NCBI RefSeq assembly: GCF_000420865.1
Contig: NZ_ATVT01000007.1
Coordinates: 62,001-126,000 of the forward strand
Direction of reading: 5' to 3'
Origin: Butyrivibrio sp. XPD2006
GTDB taxonomy: Bacteria > Bacillota > Clostridia > Lachnospirales > Lachnospiraceae
DNA: 64,000 nucleotides
Shown: positions 50,773 to 59,411 of the stretch, one piece after another
Position numbering within the stretch: position 1 is the stretch's first letter
Layout of the letters: every line of letters starts with the position of its first letter
Notes under the pieces: model-generated
Databases searched by the model: none
Told to the model about the DNA's origin: nothing
The model's input: only the letters and a program-made list of their open reading frames with translations
Made by a program: the position numbers and the translations under genes

Positions 50773-51738
50773 TTAAAGACCCGCGTAAGAGAGCAGGCAA
50801 AGCAAAATTGTTATTGTTGTAAATACGTTTACCACCTTGGTCTCAGACCATCCGCCCTTCTCAAAGTGATGATGAATCGGGGCCATTCTGAAGATTCTTT
50901 TACCATGTGTGATCTTAAAGTATGAAACCTGCATGATAACAGAGATTACTTCAAGAGCATATATAAATCCGGCAATAGCAATAAATATCGGCATCTGCAT
51001 AACATATGCCACACCGGTCACAAATCCTCCGATTGCAAGAGAGCCGGTATCTCCCATCATTACTTTACCGGGATATACGTTGTAGACCAGATATCCCAAA
51101 AGCGCTCCTACCATGGCACTTGACATTACCTCAGCACCTGTGGCGCCATAGTGCATTCCTGCAACTGCAAAAAACGCAGCAACAACAGCTGTAACAGAAG
51201 CGCAAAGACCGTCAACACCATCGGTAAAGTTTGTTCCATTGGCTGTACCAAGCGCAATAAAGAACAAAACAGGTATATTCCAAAATCCAAAATCCAAAAC
51301 AATATCCGTAAAAGGAACCTTCATTGCCAGTGAAATATCGGTAAAGTTCTCAACGTACAGAGCAAAAAGCACTGCCACGATAAACTGTCCGAGAATCTTC
51401 TGCCAGGCACGAAGTCCAAGGTTATGTTTTCTCACCACTTTGATATAGTCATCAAGGAAACCGATTATGCCGAATCCGATTGTAAGGATCAGCACAGGAA
51501 TGACCTCTTTGTGAGTTCTTCCGTAAAAGATTCCTATAATAACGACCGGTATAAGGAAGATAATACCTCCCATAGTAGGCGTACCTGTCTTTTTCTGGTG
51601 AGATTCAAGTCCCTCCACACGCTCTGTCTGTCCGGCCTTGAGCCTTCGCAGCATTTCAATTACCTTAGGGCCGATCAGTACTGCGATAAAGAAAGATACA
51701 GCAACAGGAAGAAGGGTCCTTAAAACATAACTGTCCAT
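50773..51738 (-). CDS. mraY: Phospho-N-acetylmuramoyl-pentapeptide transferase MraY
   Basis: MraY makes lipid I from undecaprenyl phosphate. The 321-residue, ten-helix protein has KTGTPTMGGIIF, GFLDDYIKVVRKHNLGL, NGTNFTDGVDGLCASV, GDTGSLAIGG and the C-terminal MAPIHHHFEKGGWSE, all diagnostic. GGAGAA lies eight bases before the ATG. Confidence 0.97.
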   Translation of the reverse strand: MDSYVLRTLLPVAVSFFIAVLIGPKVIEMLRRLKAGQTERVEGLESHQKKTGTPTMGGIIFLIPVVIIGIFYGRTHKEVIPVLILTIGFGIIGFLDDYIKVVRKHNLGLRAWQKILGQFIVAVLFALYVENFTDISLAMKVPFTDIVLDFGFWNIPVLFFIALGTANGTNFTDGVDGLCASVTAVVAAFFAVAGMHYGATGAEVMSSAMVGALLGYLVYNVYPGKVMMGDTGSLAIGGFVTGVAYVMQMPIFIAIAGFIYALEVISVIMQVSYFKITHGKRIFRMAPIHHHFEKGGWSETKVVNVFTTITILLCLLSYAGL

Positions 51739-51764
51739 AACAAATTCTCCGTTTTCATAACGCT

Positions 51765-54011
51765 TTAGTTACCATTACCATCCGGAACAGGCTCAAATAT
51801 GCTCTCTGAGCCAAAATCAGGCAAATCATCTCCTCCAAAAGCATGTCCGCTTTCCGGATCGATAAGATCACCTGTGTTCGGGTCAATATAATACCCCGTT
51901 GCAGGATCTACGTCAAATGACTCCCATATTGTACTTTGCTCTGCAGCCTCGGCAGTTTCCTCCTCCGGCTGGGTTTCTTCTTCCGATGTCTCCTCCTCGC
52001 CTTCTGCTTCAGTTTCTGTTTCCTCTCCCTCAGCAGTAGCTGTTGTAACCATCTGCTCACGCAGCTCTGCAAGTTCAGCCTGTTCCTTCTCCGAAAGCTC
52101 CTCAGTCATAGGATAGTTGAGATAAGGAAGTGCCTCTGTAAGGACCGCCCTTACTATTCTCGTGGCGAACTTGGCATCATCCTGATACTGGACATTGCAT
52201 CTGTCAACGACTACATAGATTGCAATATCAGGATCATTGGCGGGAGCATATCCCATGAACGAAACAACATACTGCCTGTTTCCACGAGGGAGAGTCTGCG
52301 CCGTTCCCGTTTTGCCGCCTATCATGTAGCCTGCAGGCCTTGCGGTTTTACCGGTACCTTCCGCTCCGGCAACAACCTGGTTACAATACTCTATTATCTT
52401 GTCAGATGTACTCTGTGATACTGTCTGTCTTAAAACCCTTGGTTCAATGTTCTTGATAGTTGCTCCGCTGCTGGATACAATTCTTTTCACCACATGAGGT
52501 TCATAGTAGTATCCACCATTTATAAGTGAGCAGAAACTGGTGATCATCTCGATCATATCCACATTAAAACCCTGTCCGAACGAGTTCGTGGCCAGATCGG
52601 TAGGTGTCATGTTGGCTGCACTGTATGTGAGACCCTCAGTTCTTGCTTCTCCGGCAAGATCCACATTGGTCTTGAGTCCGAACCCGAAATCCTTCTGGAA
52701 CTTGGTAAAAGTACTGATTCCCGTTGCCTGAGCCACATACATCATAGCAACGTTGCAGGAAATCTCGACGCCTCTTTCCACAGAAACCTGTCCGTCACCA
52801 TATGTGTTATGACACTTGATCTCCCATCCTCCGACATCAAGCTTACCTGTACAGTTATATACTTCATTACCCGTTATAGATCCGCTCTCAAGTCCTGTCG
52901 CAACAGTAAACGGCTTAGCTACAGATCCGGGCTCGTATGTATCTGAGATACAGAAATTCTTCCAAAGAGCGTTGTAATTCTGGTAGAGTTCTTCATCGGT
53001 AAACTCTGAAAGCATCTCTTCTGTAATATAAACTCCGGAGTCAAACACCGATTCTCCCTTGACCTTGTTACCCTTCTCATCCACTGCAGGCATTCCGATG
53101 AGATTTGCAGTATCTCTGGGATTGTTAAGATCAAAGCTCGGATAACTCGCCATAGCAAGGATATCGCCCGTATGGACATCCATCATGATGCAGCCCACAT
53201 TGTTGGCGCCGTTACCCTGCCTGAAGTTATTGGCATACTGATCGTTAAACTCTTTTAAATGCTTCTCTACTATATTCTGAAGGTTACCGTCTATTGTGGT
53301 AACGATGCTGTCTCCGTCAGTTGCGGGAATTGTGGTTCTCTCAAGGTTTGAATCCTCATCCAGATAGCCGTACTCCCTTCCCATGGTTCCCGAAAGCGTA
53401 TTATTGTAATACTCCTCAAGACCATACATACCGTTATTGTCACTGGATGTGAATCCGATGATATCGCAGGCCAGCGAGCCGTTCGGGTATTTCCTGATAT
53501 AGCTTGGTTCAAACCAGATTCCCTGGATATTGGCGTCGTAGCCATCCATTCCGGGAGTTATCATATCCTGGAAATTCTTGATCTCATCATATGAAAGTTT
53601 TTTGGCCAATATATAATACTGTGATGTCGGATGATCAGACAGATATGATCTTATCTCTCCCGCATCAAGGCTGAACTCCTTGACAAGGGCTTTAACTGTG
53701 GGATCCACAAATTTCTCGTCTCTCAAAAGAAGCTTGGCATCAAGGATAACATTATAAACCTTCTCACTGTAAGCCAGCACTGTACCGTTGGCATCAAGTA
53801 TCTCTCCTCTTCTGAAAGGCAGCGCAGTCGAGTCATATTGCTGCTGAGAAAGAACCTGCTTCTCATACTCCTCACCGTTATTCTTGGTTATATAGATAAG
53901 TCTTACCCCTAACCCAACGAAAGCCAGTAGTACCAATACAAAAAGTACTACCAGCTTTTTCTTCATTCCTATTGTGAATTTCTGAACGTTCCCCGATCTT
54001 CTGCGTTTCAT
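51765..54011 (-). CDS. Class B penicillin-binding protein (FtsI/SpoVD type)
   Basis: This septal or sporulation transpeptidase has an N-terminal membrane helix (about 19-40), a dimerisation domain, and a transpeptidase domain with SVAK (nucleophile Ser363), SCN (418-420) and KTG (567-569). No PASTA domains are seen, so FtsI-like is likelier than SpoVD-like. The C-terminus is unusual: a Glu-rich stretch (about 660-690), then DPATGYYIDPNTGDLIDPESG mini-repeats, reaching 748 residues. It sits in the usual place between ftsL and mraY. Confidence 0.93.
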   Translation of the reverse strand: MKRRRSGNVQKFTIGMKKKLVVLFVLVLLAFVGLGVRLIYITKNNGEEYEKQVLSQQQYDSTALPFRRGEILDANGTVLAYSEKVYNVILDAKLLLRDEKFVDPTVKALVKEFSLDAGEIRSYLSDHPTSQYYILAKKLSYDEIKNFQDMITPGMDGYDANIQGIWFEPSYIRKYPNGSLACDIIGFTSSDNNGMYGLEEYYNNTLSGTMGREYGYLDEDSNLERTTIPATDGDSIVTTIDGNLQNIVEKHLKEFNDQYANNFRQGNGANNVGCIMMDVHTGDILAMASYPSFDLNNPRDTANLIGMPAVDEKGNKVKGESVFDSGVYITEEMLSEFTDEELYQNYNALWKNFCISDTYEPGSVAKPFTVATGLESGSITGNEVYNCTGKLDVGGWEIKCHNTYGDGQVSVERGVEISCNVAMMYVAQATGISTFTKFQKDFGFGLKTNVDLAGEARTEGLTYSAANMTPTDLATNSFGQGFNVDMIEMITSFCSLINGGYYYEPHVVKRIVSSSGATIKNIEPRVLRQTVSQSTSDKIIEYCNQVVAGAEGTGKTARPAGYMIGGKTGTAQTLPRGNRQYVVSFMGYAPANDPDIAIYVVVDRCNVQYQDDAKFATRIVRAVLTEALPYLNYPMTEELSEKEQAELAELREQMVTTATAEGEETETEAEGEEETSEEETQPEEETAEAAEQSTIWESFDVDPATGYYIDPNTGDLIDPESGHAFGGDDLPDFGSESIFEPVPDGNGN

Positions 54012-54056
54012 TAAACCATTTCATTTCCTTCCAAACTAACTCATGATGATGGTCCG

Positions 54057-54497
54057 CTAATTCTTCCCAACCTCAGGGATTGGTGCAAGCTGTCTTACAT
54101 AATCGTTACCACCACCATCGGAATACGTTACGACCTGGCCTTCTGTAGCATAAGTCATGCCGTATTCCTGTATGGCAATACGCTTCACTTCCTCAAGGTC
54201 CACGTTGCCATTGGCTCTATTATACGCCTCATCATTGTCCTGTTTCAAATTATTTAACTGACTCTCCAGTGCAGCGATGTTTTTAACGCTGTTCTTAACC
54301 TGTGACTGGAGAGAAATGTACCATGCAAGAGTGCCCACCATAAGCACCATGGCCAATGATAAAAACAGAAGATAGCCAAGGCTCATGTTATGTCTCTTAT
54401 GCTGCCTTCCGGTCTCATGAACATGGTAAGGCATGTCTCTACGAACTCTGTTTGGCTTTCTTACGGTAGTTCCGCGTATATATTCACTTCTTGCCAT
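54057..54497 (-). CDS. ftsL: Divisome protein FtsL-like
   Basis: This is a small bitopic protein. A basic cytoplasmic part of about 40 residues precedes a membrane helix (LGYLLFLSLAMVLMVGTLAWYISL). A coiled coil follows (SQVKNSVKNIAALESQLNNLKQDNDEAYNRAN), then a short extracellular tail. This is the FtsL/DivIC architecture, and its position between rsmH and the PBP gene supports FtsL. The ATG at 54497 (146 residues) has AAGGAGG seven bases upstream, and the GTG at 54503 is rejected. Confidence 0.85.
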   Translation of the reverse strand: MARSEYIRGTTVRKPNRVRRDMPYHVHETGRQHKRHNMSLGYLLFLSLAMVLMVGTLAWYISLQSQVKNSVKNIAALESQLNNLKQDNDEAYNRANGNVDLEEVKRIAIQEYGMTYATEGQVVTYSDGGGNDYVRQLAPIPEVGKN

Positions 54498-54512
54498 GTT
54501 CACACCTCCTTT

Positions 54513-55451
54513 TTACATTGTTTTTTCGAATACTCTGAGCTTAGCGCTCTGAGATCTCTTGTTCTCCGCCAGCTCCTCTTCGCTTGGCAGGATAGGTTTT
54601 CTTGTTATAACCTTTCCTTTTGATTTCTTGCCACATACACATACCGGAAAGTCCGGCGGGCATGTGCAAGGATTTTCGTTGGTTTTAAAATTGTTCTTGG
54701 TTATGCGGTCTTCCAACGAATGGAATGTAATCACACACAGCCTTCCTCCCGGATTCAAAAAATCGATGAATCCATCCAGAGAATTCTGAAGCACATCCAG
54801 TTCTCTGTTTAAAGCAATCCTGATAGCCTGATAAGTTCTCTTGGAAGGATGTCCTCCCTTTTCTCTCATCTTGGCCGGAATGGCAGCCTTTATTATGTCG
54901 TTCAGCTGTCCCGTGGTCTCAATAGGTGCCTTCTGCCTTTCAATGCAGATATGTTTAGCTATGTTCTTGGCAAATTTGTCTTCGCCGAAGTCTCTTATAA
55001 TATGAAATATCTCTGTTTCCGAATACTCGTTTACAATATCTCTGGCCGTCAGGGTCTGTCTCTGATCCATTCTCATATCCAGAGGAACGTCTTCTTTGTA
55101 GGTAAAGCCTCTCTCAGCGTTATCAAGCTGGAAGGATGATACTCCAAGGTCAAGCAAAATCCCATCTACGCCGCTTACTCCGAGATTTTTAAGCCTTGTC
55201 ACTGCATTTTCATAGTTGTCACGGATGATCGTGACTCTGTCAGCAAAGGGCTCCAGCCTCTTCGTCGCAGCTGCTATAGCATCCTCATCCTGATCGGTCC
55301 CGTAGAGATGTCCGCCCTCTGTCAGTCTTTCCGCAATATGAAAAGAGTGCCCGGCTCCTCCAAGGGTTCCGTCGAGATATATCCCGTCAGGCTTTATATT
55401 CAGATTATCTAGGCACTCATTAAGAAGTACCGAATAATGCTTGAATTCCAT
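54513..55451 (-). CDS. rsmH: 16S rRNA m4C1402 methyltransferase RsmH
   Basis: RsmH (MraW) methylates C1402 in the ribosomal decoding centre. It has [71 protein letters not shown] and the C-terminal [13 protein letters not shown] with [23 protein letters not shown]. Its 312 residues are normal. It starts four bases after mraZ. Confidence 0.97.
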   Translation of the reverse strand: MEFKHYSVLLNECLDNLNIKPDGIYLDGTLGGAGHSFHIAERLTEGGHLYGTDQDEDAIAAATKRLEPFADRVTIIRDNYENAVTRLKNLGVSGVDGILLDLGVSSFQLDNAERGFTYKEDVPLDMRMDQRQTLTARDIVNEYSETEIFHIIRDFGEDKFAKNIAKHICIERQKAPIETTGQLNDIIKAAIPAKMREKGGHPSKRTYQAIRIALNRELDVLQNSLDGFIDFLNPGGRLCVITFHSLEDRITKNNFKTNENPCTCPPDFPVCVCGKKSKGKVITRKPILPSEEELAENKRSQSAKLRVFEKTM

Positions 55452-55455
55452 AGGC

Positions 55456-55896
55456 TTAAATACTCAATCCGTACTCGCTCATCTTAGCAGCGATTCCATT
55501 GATATCTTCAAAGGTACTTGCCTTCTCCCACTCTGCCTTGCTCCAGATTTCAGCCCTGTTACCTACACCGGCAATAACAGCTTCCTTCTCAATCTTGGCA
55601 TGTTGTAGGAGATTTGATGGTAAAAGAATTCTTCCCTGTTTGTCCACTTCTGCATCAATGGCACCTGAGATAAAGAAACGTCCCAGCATACGGGCTTCCG
55701 GCTTATCCATCGGAAGTGCCTGGAGCTTTTCCTCGAACTGGTCCCAGCCTTCCTGAGCAAACACAAAAAGGCATCCGTCAAACCCCTTGGTCACCACAAA
55801 CTGATCACCGAGAAGCTCACGGAACTTTGCTGGAACTATGAGCCTTCCCTTAGCATCGATGGAATGGCTGTATTCTCCCTTAAACGCAGCTCTCAC
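55456..55896 (-). CDS. mraZ: Transcriptional regulator MraZ
   Basis: MraZ is an AbrB-fold DNA-binding protein that regulates its own operon. It has two SpoVT/AbrB-like halves ([25 protein letters not shown] and [16 protein letters not shown]). The start appears to be GTG 55896 with no Shine-Dalgarno. The GTG belongs to a series of GTG-containing repeats just upstream, suggesting autoregulation overlapping translation initiation. Its 146 residues are normal. Confidence 0.95.
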   Translation of the reverse strand: MRAAFKGEYSHSIDAKGRLIVPAKFRELLGDQFVVTKGFDGCLFVFAQEGWDQFEEKLQALPMDKPEARMLGRFFISGAIDAEVDKQGRILLPSNLLQHAKIEKEAVIAGVGNRAEIWSKAEWEKASTFEDINGIAAKMSEYGLSI

Positions 55897-55903
55897 TTTT
55901 TAT

Positions 55904-55940
55904 ACCACTAATTACCACTTTTTAACACTTTTTACCACCT
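55904..55940 (-). promoter_or_regulatory. MraZ-box direct repeats
   Basis: On the minus strand GTG occurs in four repeats at exact 10-base spacing (cac on the plus strand at 55906, 55916, 55926 and 55936), in units like GTGGTAAAAA, GTGTTAAAAA and GTGGTAATTA. A fifth GTG 12 bases on is the mraZ start codon. This matches the tandem AAAGTGK-type boxes bound by MraZ in Mycoplasma. It lies just downstream of the promoter. Confidence 0.7.
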
Positions 55941-55946
55941 GAAACC

Positions 55947-55975
55947 ATTATAAACAAAAAAATGCCATTTAACAA
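55947..55975 (-). promoter_or_regulatory. Promoter of the mraZ division operon
   Basis: On the minus strand TTGTTA (55970-55975), a 17-base spacer and TATAAT (55947-55952). The MraZ boxes follow, so transcription would start at their edge. Confidence 0.7.
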
Positions 55976-56030
55976 TAGCCTTTTCTCAGGTTTTATCAGC
56001 ATTTCAGAAGTGGGTGGAAAGTGGGGGACA

Positions 56031-56088
56031 AAAAAATCGCCTATCTAGTGGTTTTGATTTTTATCACCCACTAAATAAGCGATTTTTT
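56031..56088. terminator. Terminator after the YjgR-like gene
   Basis: A long imperfect hairpin (AAAAAATCGC and CTAGTGG on one side, CCACTA and GCGATTTTTT on the other) ends in T-runs on both strands. It separates the ATPase gene from the mraZ promoter. Confidence 0.75.
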
Positions 56089-56138
56089 AATTTTGAATTA
56101 TTACAATTTTTTAAAATTTTAATATTTGAGCCTTAATA

Positions 56139-57716
56139 TCATGACTTGAACAGAGTTGAGAAAAGTCCTCTTCCAAGGCTTGCACCAAGGTTTCCACCCA
56201 ATGTCTTACCGAACTTTCCGAAAGTTCCGCCGACAGTCTTTCCAACTTCACGTCCGACCGTACCAACAACTGAGTTACCGATTGTCTTGGCTGTCTGTTT
56301 CTTCTTTCTGTCAGCTGCTGCCTTTTCCTTCTCGGCAGCCTTAGCTGCAGCGGCCTCTTCCTTCTCTTTTGCCTTACGCTCTGCCTCTGCAGCTTCAAGT
56401 TCAGCCTTGGCTTTGGCATCAGCAATTCCCTTTCTCTCAAGGAATTCATAAGCAGAATCAGGATCATGTGGTTCAAAATACTTGTCGTAGAGCTTACTTC
56501 CGTTGATCTCACGGTTTCTTGTGGAGGAATCGATTCCGCCCATAAGAGACTGTGGAGGAAGAATCTTAACTTTCTCACATACAGAAGGTGTTCCCGTCTC
56601 ATCTAATAATGAAATAACAGCCTCTCCTGTACCCAGCTCCTGGATAACATCTGCAGTCTTAAATGCAGGATTTTCACGGAATGAATCAGCTGCCGCCTTA
56701 ACAGCCTTCATATCGGAAGGAGTATAAGCATGAAGCGCATGCTGGATCTTATTACCAAGCTGAGCAAGAACGCCATCCGGGATATCCCTCGGATTCTGTG
56801 TTACAAAGTAGATGCCAACACCCTTTGATCTGATGAGCTTGACTACCTGCTCGATCTTGTCCATAAGCATCTTGGGTGAATCCTTGAAGAGAAGGTGTGC
56901 TTCATCAAAGAAGAATACCATCTTGGGCTTATCAAGGTCTCCCACCTCAGGAAGTGTCTCAAAGAGCTCTGACATCATCCAAAGAAGGAAGGTTGCATAG
57001 AGTGTTCCGTTATTGATAAGGCTTGTGGAATCGAGGATGTTGATCATTCCTCTGCCATCAGAGCCTGTTGCAAACCAGTCATGAATATCAAGTGCAGGCT
57101 CAAAGAAGAACTTATCTGCTCCTGACATCTCCAGAGATACGATAGACCTTACAATAGCTGCTACCGATACAGGGCTGATATTGCCGTAGTCTGCAGCAAA
57201 ATCATTTCTGTTCTCCGAAACATAGTTAAGAAGAGCTTTTAAATCCTTGGTATCTATAAGGAGAAGCTCATTGTCATCAGCGATCTTGAAAGCAATTGTG
57301 AGAATATCTCTCTGAAGATCGTTAAGACCGAGAATTCTTGACAAAAGAAGCGGTCCCATCTCAGAAATTGTAGTGCGGAGCGGAATTCCCTGCTCTCCGA
57401 ACACATCCCAGAAAGTTGCAGGATATTTCTTGTATTCAAATCCTGCTTCTGCAAGACCGAACTTCTGGATACGCTTCTGCATATCCTCAGAGTCTCTGCC
57501 TTCCTCTACCATACCTGAGAGGTCACCCTTAACGTCTGCAAGAAATACAGGAACTCCCATGTCGCTGAAAGACTCAGCAAGGACTTTCAAAGTGATTGTT
57601 TTACCTGTTCCGGTTGCACCTGCGATAAGGCCGTGACGATTGGCCATCCTGGGTAAAAGAAATACATTCTCCCCGTTTTCTGTGTTGGCAACCCAAATCT
57701 TGTTATCTCTTAACAT
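56139..57716 (-). CDS. YjgR/HerA-like ATPase (DUF853)
   Basis: This P-loop ATPase is related to HerA/FtsK-type DNA translocases and E. coli YjgR, whose cellular role is unknown. It has Walker A GATGTGKT (33-40), VFLADVKGDLSGM, the Walker B-like MVFFFDEAHLLF, and a sensor region STRNREINGSKL. The C-terminal Ala/Glu/Lys-rich coiled coil (about 435-475) and glycine-rich tail are typical of DUF853. GGAGG precedes the ATG. It follows the DegV gene closely. Confidence 0.88.
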   Translation of the reverse strand: MLRDNKIWVANTENGENVFLLPRMANRHGLIAGATGTGKTITLKVLAESFSDMGVPVFLADVKGDLSGMVEEGRDSEDMQKRIQKFGLAEAGFEYKKYPATFWDVFGEQGIPLRTTISEMGPLLLSRILGLNDLQRDILTIAFKIADDNELLLIDTKDLKALLNYVSENRNDFAADYGNISPVSVAAIVRSIVSLEMSGADKFFFEPALDIHDWFATGSDGRGMINILDSTSLINNGTLYATFLLWMMSELFETLPEVGDLDKPKMVFFFDEAHLLFKDSPKMLMDKIEQVVKLIRSKGVGIYFVTQNPRDIPDGVLAQLGNKIQHALHAYTPSDMKAVKAAADSFRENPAFKTADVIQELGTGEAVISLLDETGTPSVCEKVKILPPQSLMGGIDSSTRNREINGSKLYDKYFEPHDPDSAYEFLERKGIADAKAKAELEAAEAERKAKEKEEAAAAKAAEKEKAAADRKKKQTAKTIGNSVVGTVGREVGKTVGGTFGKFGKTLGGNLGASLGRGLFSTLFKS

Positions 57717-57774
57717 GAATACCCTCCTCCAACAAAAAAATCGAATTAAAACACTGAATCTATTTTACCACAGT

Positions 57775-58626
57775 TTACGGTTTTTCGAAGTAGGCAAGTG
57801 CAATTGCTCCGGGTCCTGCATAAGTTCCTATAGTGGCTCCAACAGTGGCATACTGAAGCTTTTCTTCGTGTCCCTCGTAAAGGCACTTGGAATCTTCTAC
57901 ATATTTTTTGAGCATCTCGTCTGAAAATCCGGTGTATCCCAGGCATACAGGCATATCCATGTCGATACCACCTGTCTTGTTTACAAACTCGATCAGCATG
58001 TTGTGGCTGTTCCTGGAGCCTCTTGCCTTGCCGATTACTCTGACCTCTCCATCTTCTATTGTAATTACCGGCTTTATCATGAGCAGATTCCCTGCAAAAG
58101 CTGCTGCCGAGGAAAGTCTTCCGCCGAGTTTAAGATATTCAAGTGTGTCAAAAACAGCGATGACATGCGCGCGCTTCATCTCTTCCGTAATGGTCTCCAC
58201 GATTTCTTTTGCCGAAAGGCCTTTGTCCCTAAGTTCCACCGCTCTCTGAACAATAATGTACTCAGATATGCAGAACTGCCTGGTATCTACAACATAGATG
58301 TTTTCAGAGAAATCATCGGCGGCCATACATGCGCTCTGGTATGAACCCGATACTCCGGATGAGAGTGTAAAGCAGATAAGCTCATCTCCTGCATCCTCAG
58401 CCTTCTGATATTTCTGTGAATAATCATAAGGTGTTATCTGACTGGTCTTTGGTACTTCATCTGTTTCTATTAGCTTTTTGTAGAAGTCCGCACAAGAAAG
58501 TGTTACGCCGTCCAAAAACTCCTCATCACCAAATCTGACCTTCAGGGGCATTACCGTGATTCCCCACTGCCCGGCCCTCTCCTGCGATATATCGCTTGCC
58601 GAATCCGTTATTATCCTTACTGCCAT
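57775..58626 (-). CDS. DegV-family fatty-acid-binding protein
   Basis: DegV (FakB-type) proteins bind fatty acids and present them to the FakA kinase. The 283-residue protein starts MAVRIITDSASDISQE, with VMPLKVRFGDEEFLDG, KTSQITPYDY, CFTLSSGVSGSYQSA and LKLGGRLSSAAAFAGNLL. I place the start at ATG 58626, directly after GGAGGAG; upstream frame codons have no Shine-Dalgarno. fakA is not in the window, so its exact role is open. Confidence 0.92.
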   Translation of the reverse strand: MAVRIITDSASDISQERAGQWGITVMPLKVRFGDEEFLDGVTLSCADFYKKLIETDEVPKTSQITPYDYSQKYQKAEDAGDELICFTLSSGVSGSYQSACMAADDFSENIYVVDTRQFCISEYIIVQRAVELRDKGLSAKEIVETITEEMKRAHVIAVFDTLEYLKLGGRLSSAAAFAGNLLMIKPVITIEDGEVRVIGKARGSRNSHNMLIEFVNKTGGIDMDMPVCLGYTGFSDEMLKKYVEDSKCLYEGHEEKLQYATVGATIGTYAGPGAIALAYFEKP

Positions 58627-58671
58627 TGTAATCTCCTCCAAGCAAAATGCGTTTCCGTTTTTGCGCACAAA

Positions 58672-58728
58672 ATATGCTACTGCCATACGTTTGAAATTTG
58701 CAGTTTCCAAACATAGACAGTAGCATAT
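58672..58728. other. Long hairpin between the phosphatase and DegV genes
   Basis: ATATGCTACTG (58672-58682) and CAGTAGCATAT (58718-58728) form a perfect 11-bp outer stem with an inner GTTTG/CAAAC pair. On the minus strand only a weak ATTTTG follows, so it may be a leaky terminator or an mRNA-processing signal. Confidence 0.5.
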
Positions 58729-58781
58729 CATAATTCATCGTAGTAAAGCAATGTAGTATAGATAACTACGTATATGTGTAT

Positions 58782-59375
58782 TTACCCCCTCGGGAAGTCA
58801 TCGTAGTTGATGCCTGAGTTTCTGTATTCGGTATCTGAGGTTTCATCGTCGTCCGTGACATAGTCAGAGAGCTCTTTTGCCATATCGGGATCACTGAGTA
58901 TACTCCTGAACAGACCATGGCACCCTTCAGAAACATCTCGCCAGGTGGCATCGAAGTTCCCGGTATACCAGGGGTCTGCCACATCCCCGTCCCTGTCTGC
59001 AAAATCCAGCATCTTGTACAGCTTGTGGTCCGGATCTCCGCCAAAGAGTCCGTTTAAGTTCCTCATATTGGCCGAGTCCATACCTATAATATAGTCAAAC
59101 TTGTCATAGTCTGTCCTGGATGTAAGCCTCGCGCGCTTTGCGCTGACGCCCAGCTCATTGTCCGGGGTACCGATCCCGTGTTCTCTGAGCTTGGCTCTCG
59201 CCGGCGGATATACCGGGCTTCCCGTTCCATTCCAGATCTCATCCGTGTGGGTTGCGGAGGATTCTATGTGGAAGGCATCCCACAGCCCCTGTTTGTTAAC
59301 TATGTCTTTCATTACAAACTCTGCCATTGTTGAACGGCAAATGTTGCCGTGGCAGACGAATAGTATCTTAATCAT
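58782..59375 (-). CDS. Low-molecular-weight protein-tyrosine phosphatase
   Basis: This phosphatase has the active-site loop CHGNICRS (C-x5-R-S) near the N-terminus and the general-acid DPWYTGNFD later. Its 197 residues exceed the usual 150 by a short C-terminal tail. The start is ATG 59375 with AAGGAAA; an upstream TTG is less likely. Its substrate may be a tyrosine kinase of capsule synthesis or arginine-phosphate proteins, as in related families. It lies 36 bases after the 297-residue gene. Confidence 0.9.
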   Translation of the reverse strand: MIKILFVCHGNICRSTMAEFVMKDIVNKQGLWDAFHIESSATHTDEIWNGTGSPVYPPARAKLREHGIGTPDNELGVSAKRARLTSRTDYDKFDYIIGMDSANMRNLNGLFGGDPDHKLYKMLDFADRDGDVADPWYTGNFDATWRDVSEGCHGLFRSILSDPDMAKELSDYVTDDDETSDTEYRNSGINYDDFPRG

Positions 59376-59411
59376 ATCGTTTTTCCTTGTTTTATCAGGG
59401 CTTAACAACCA

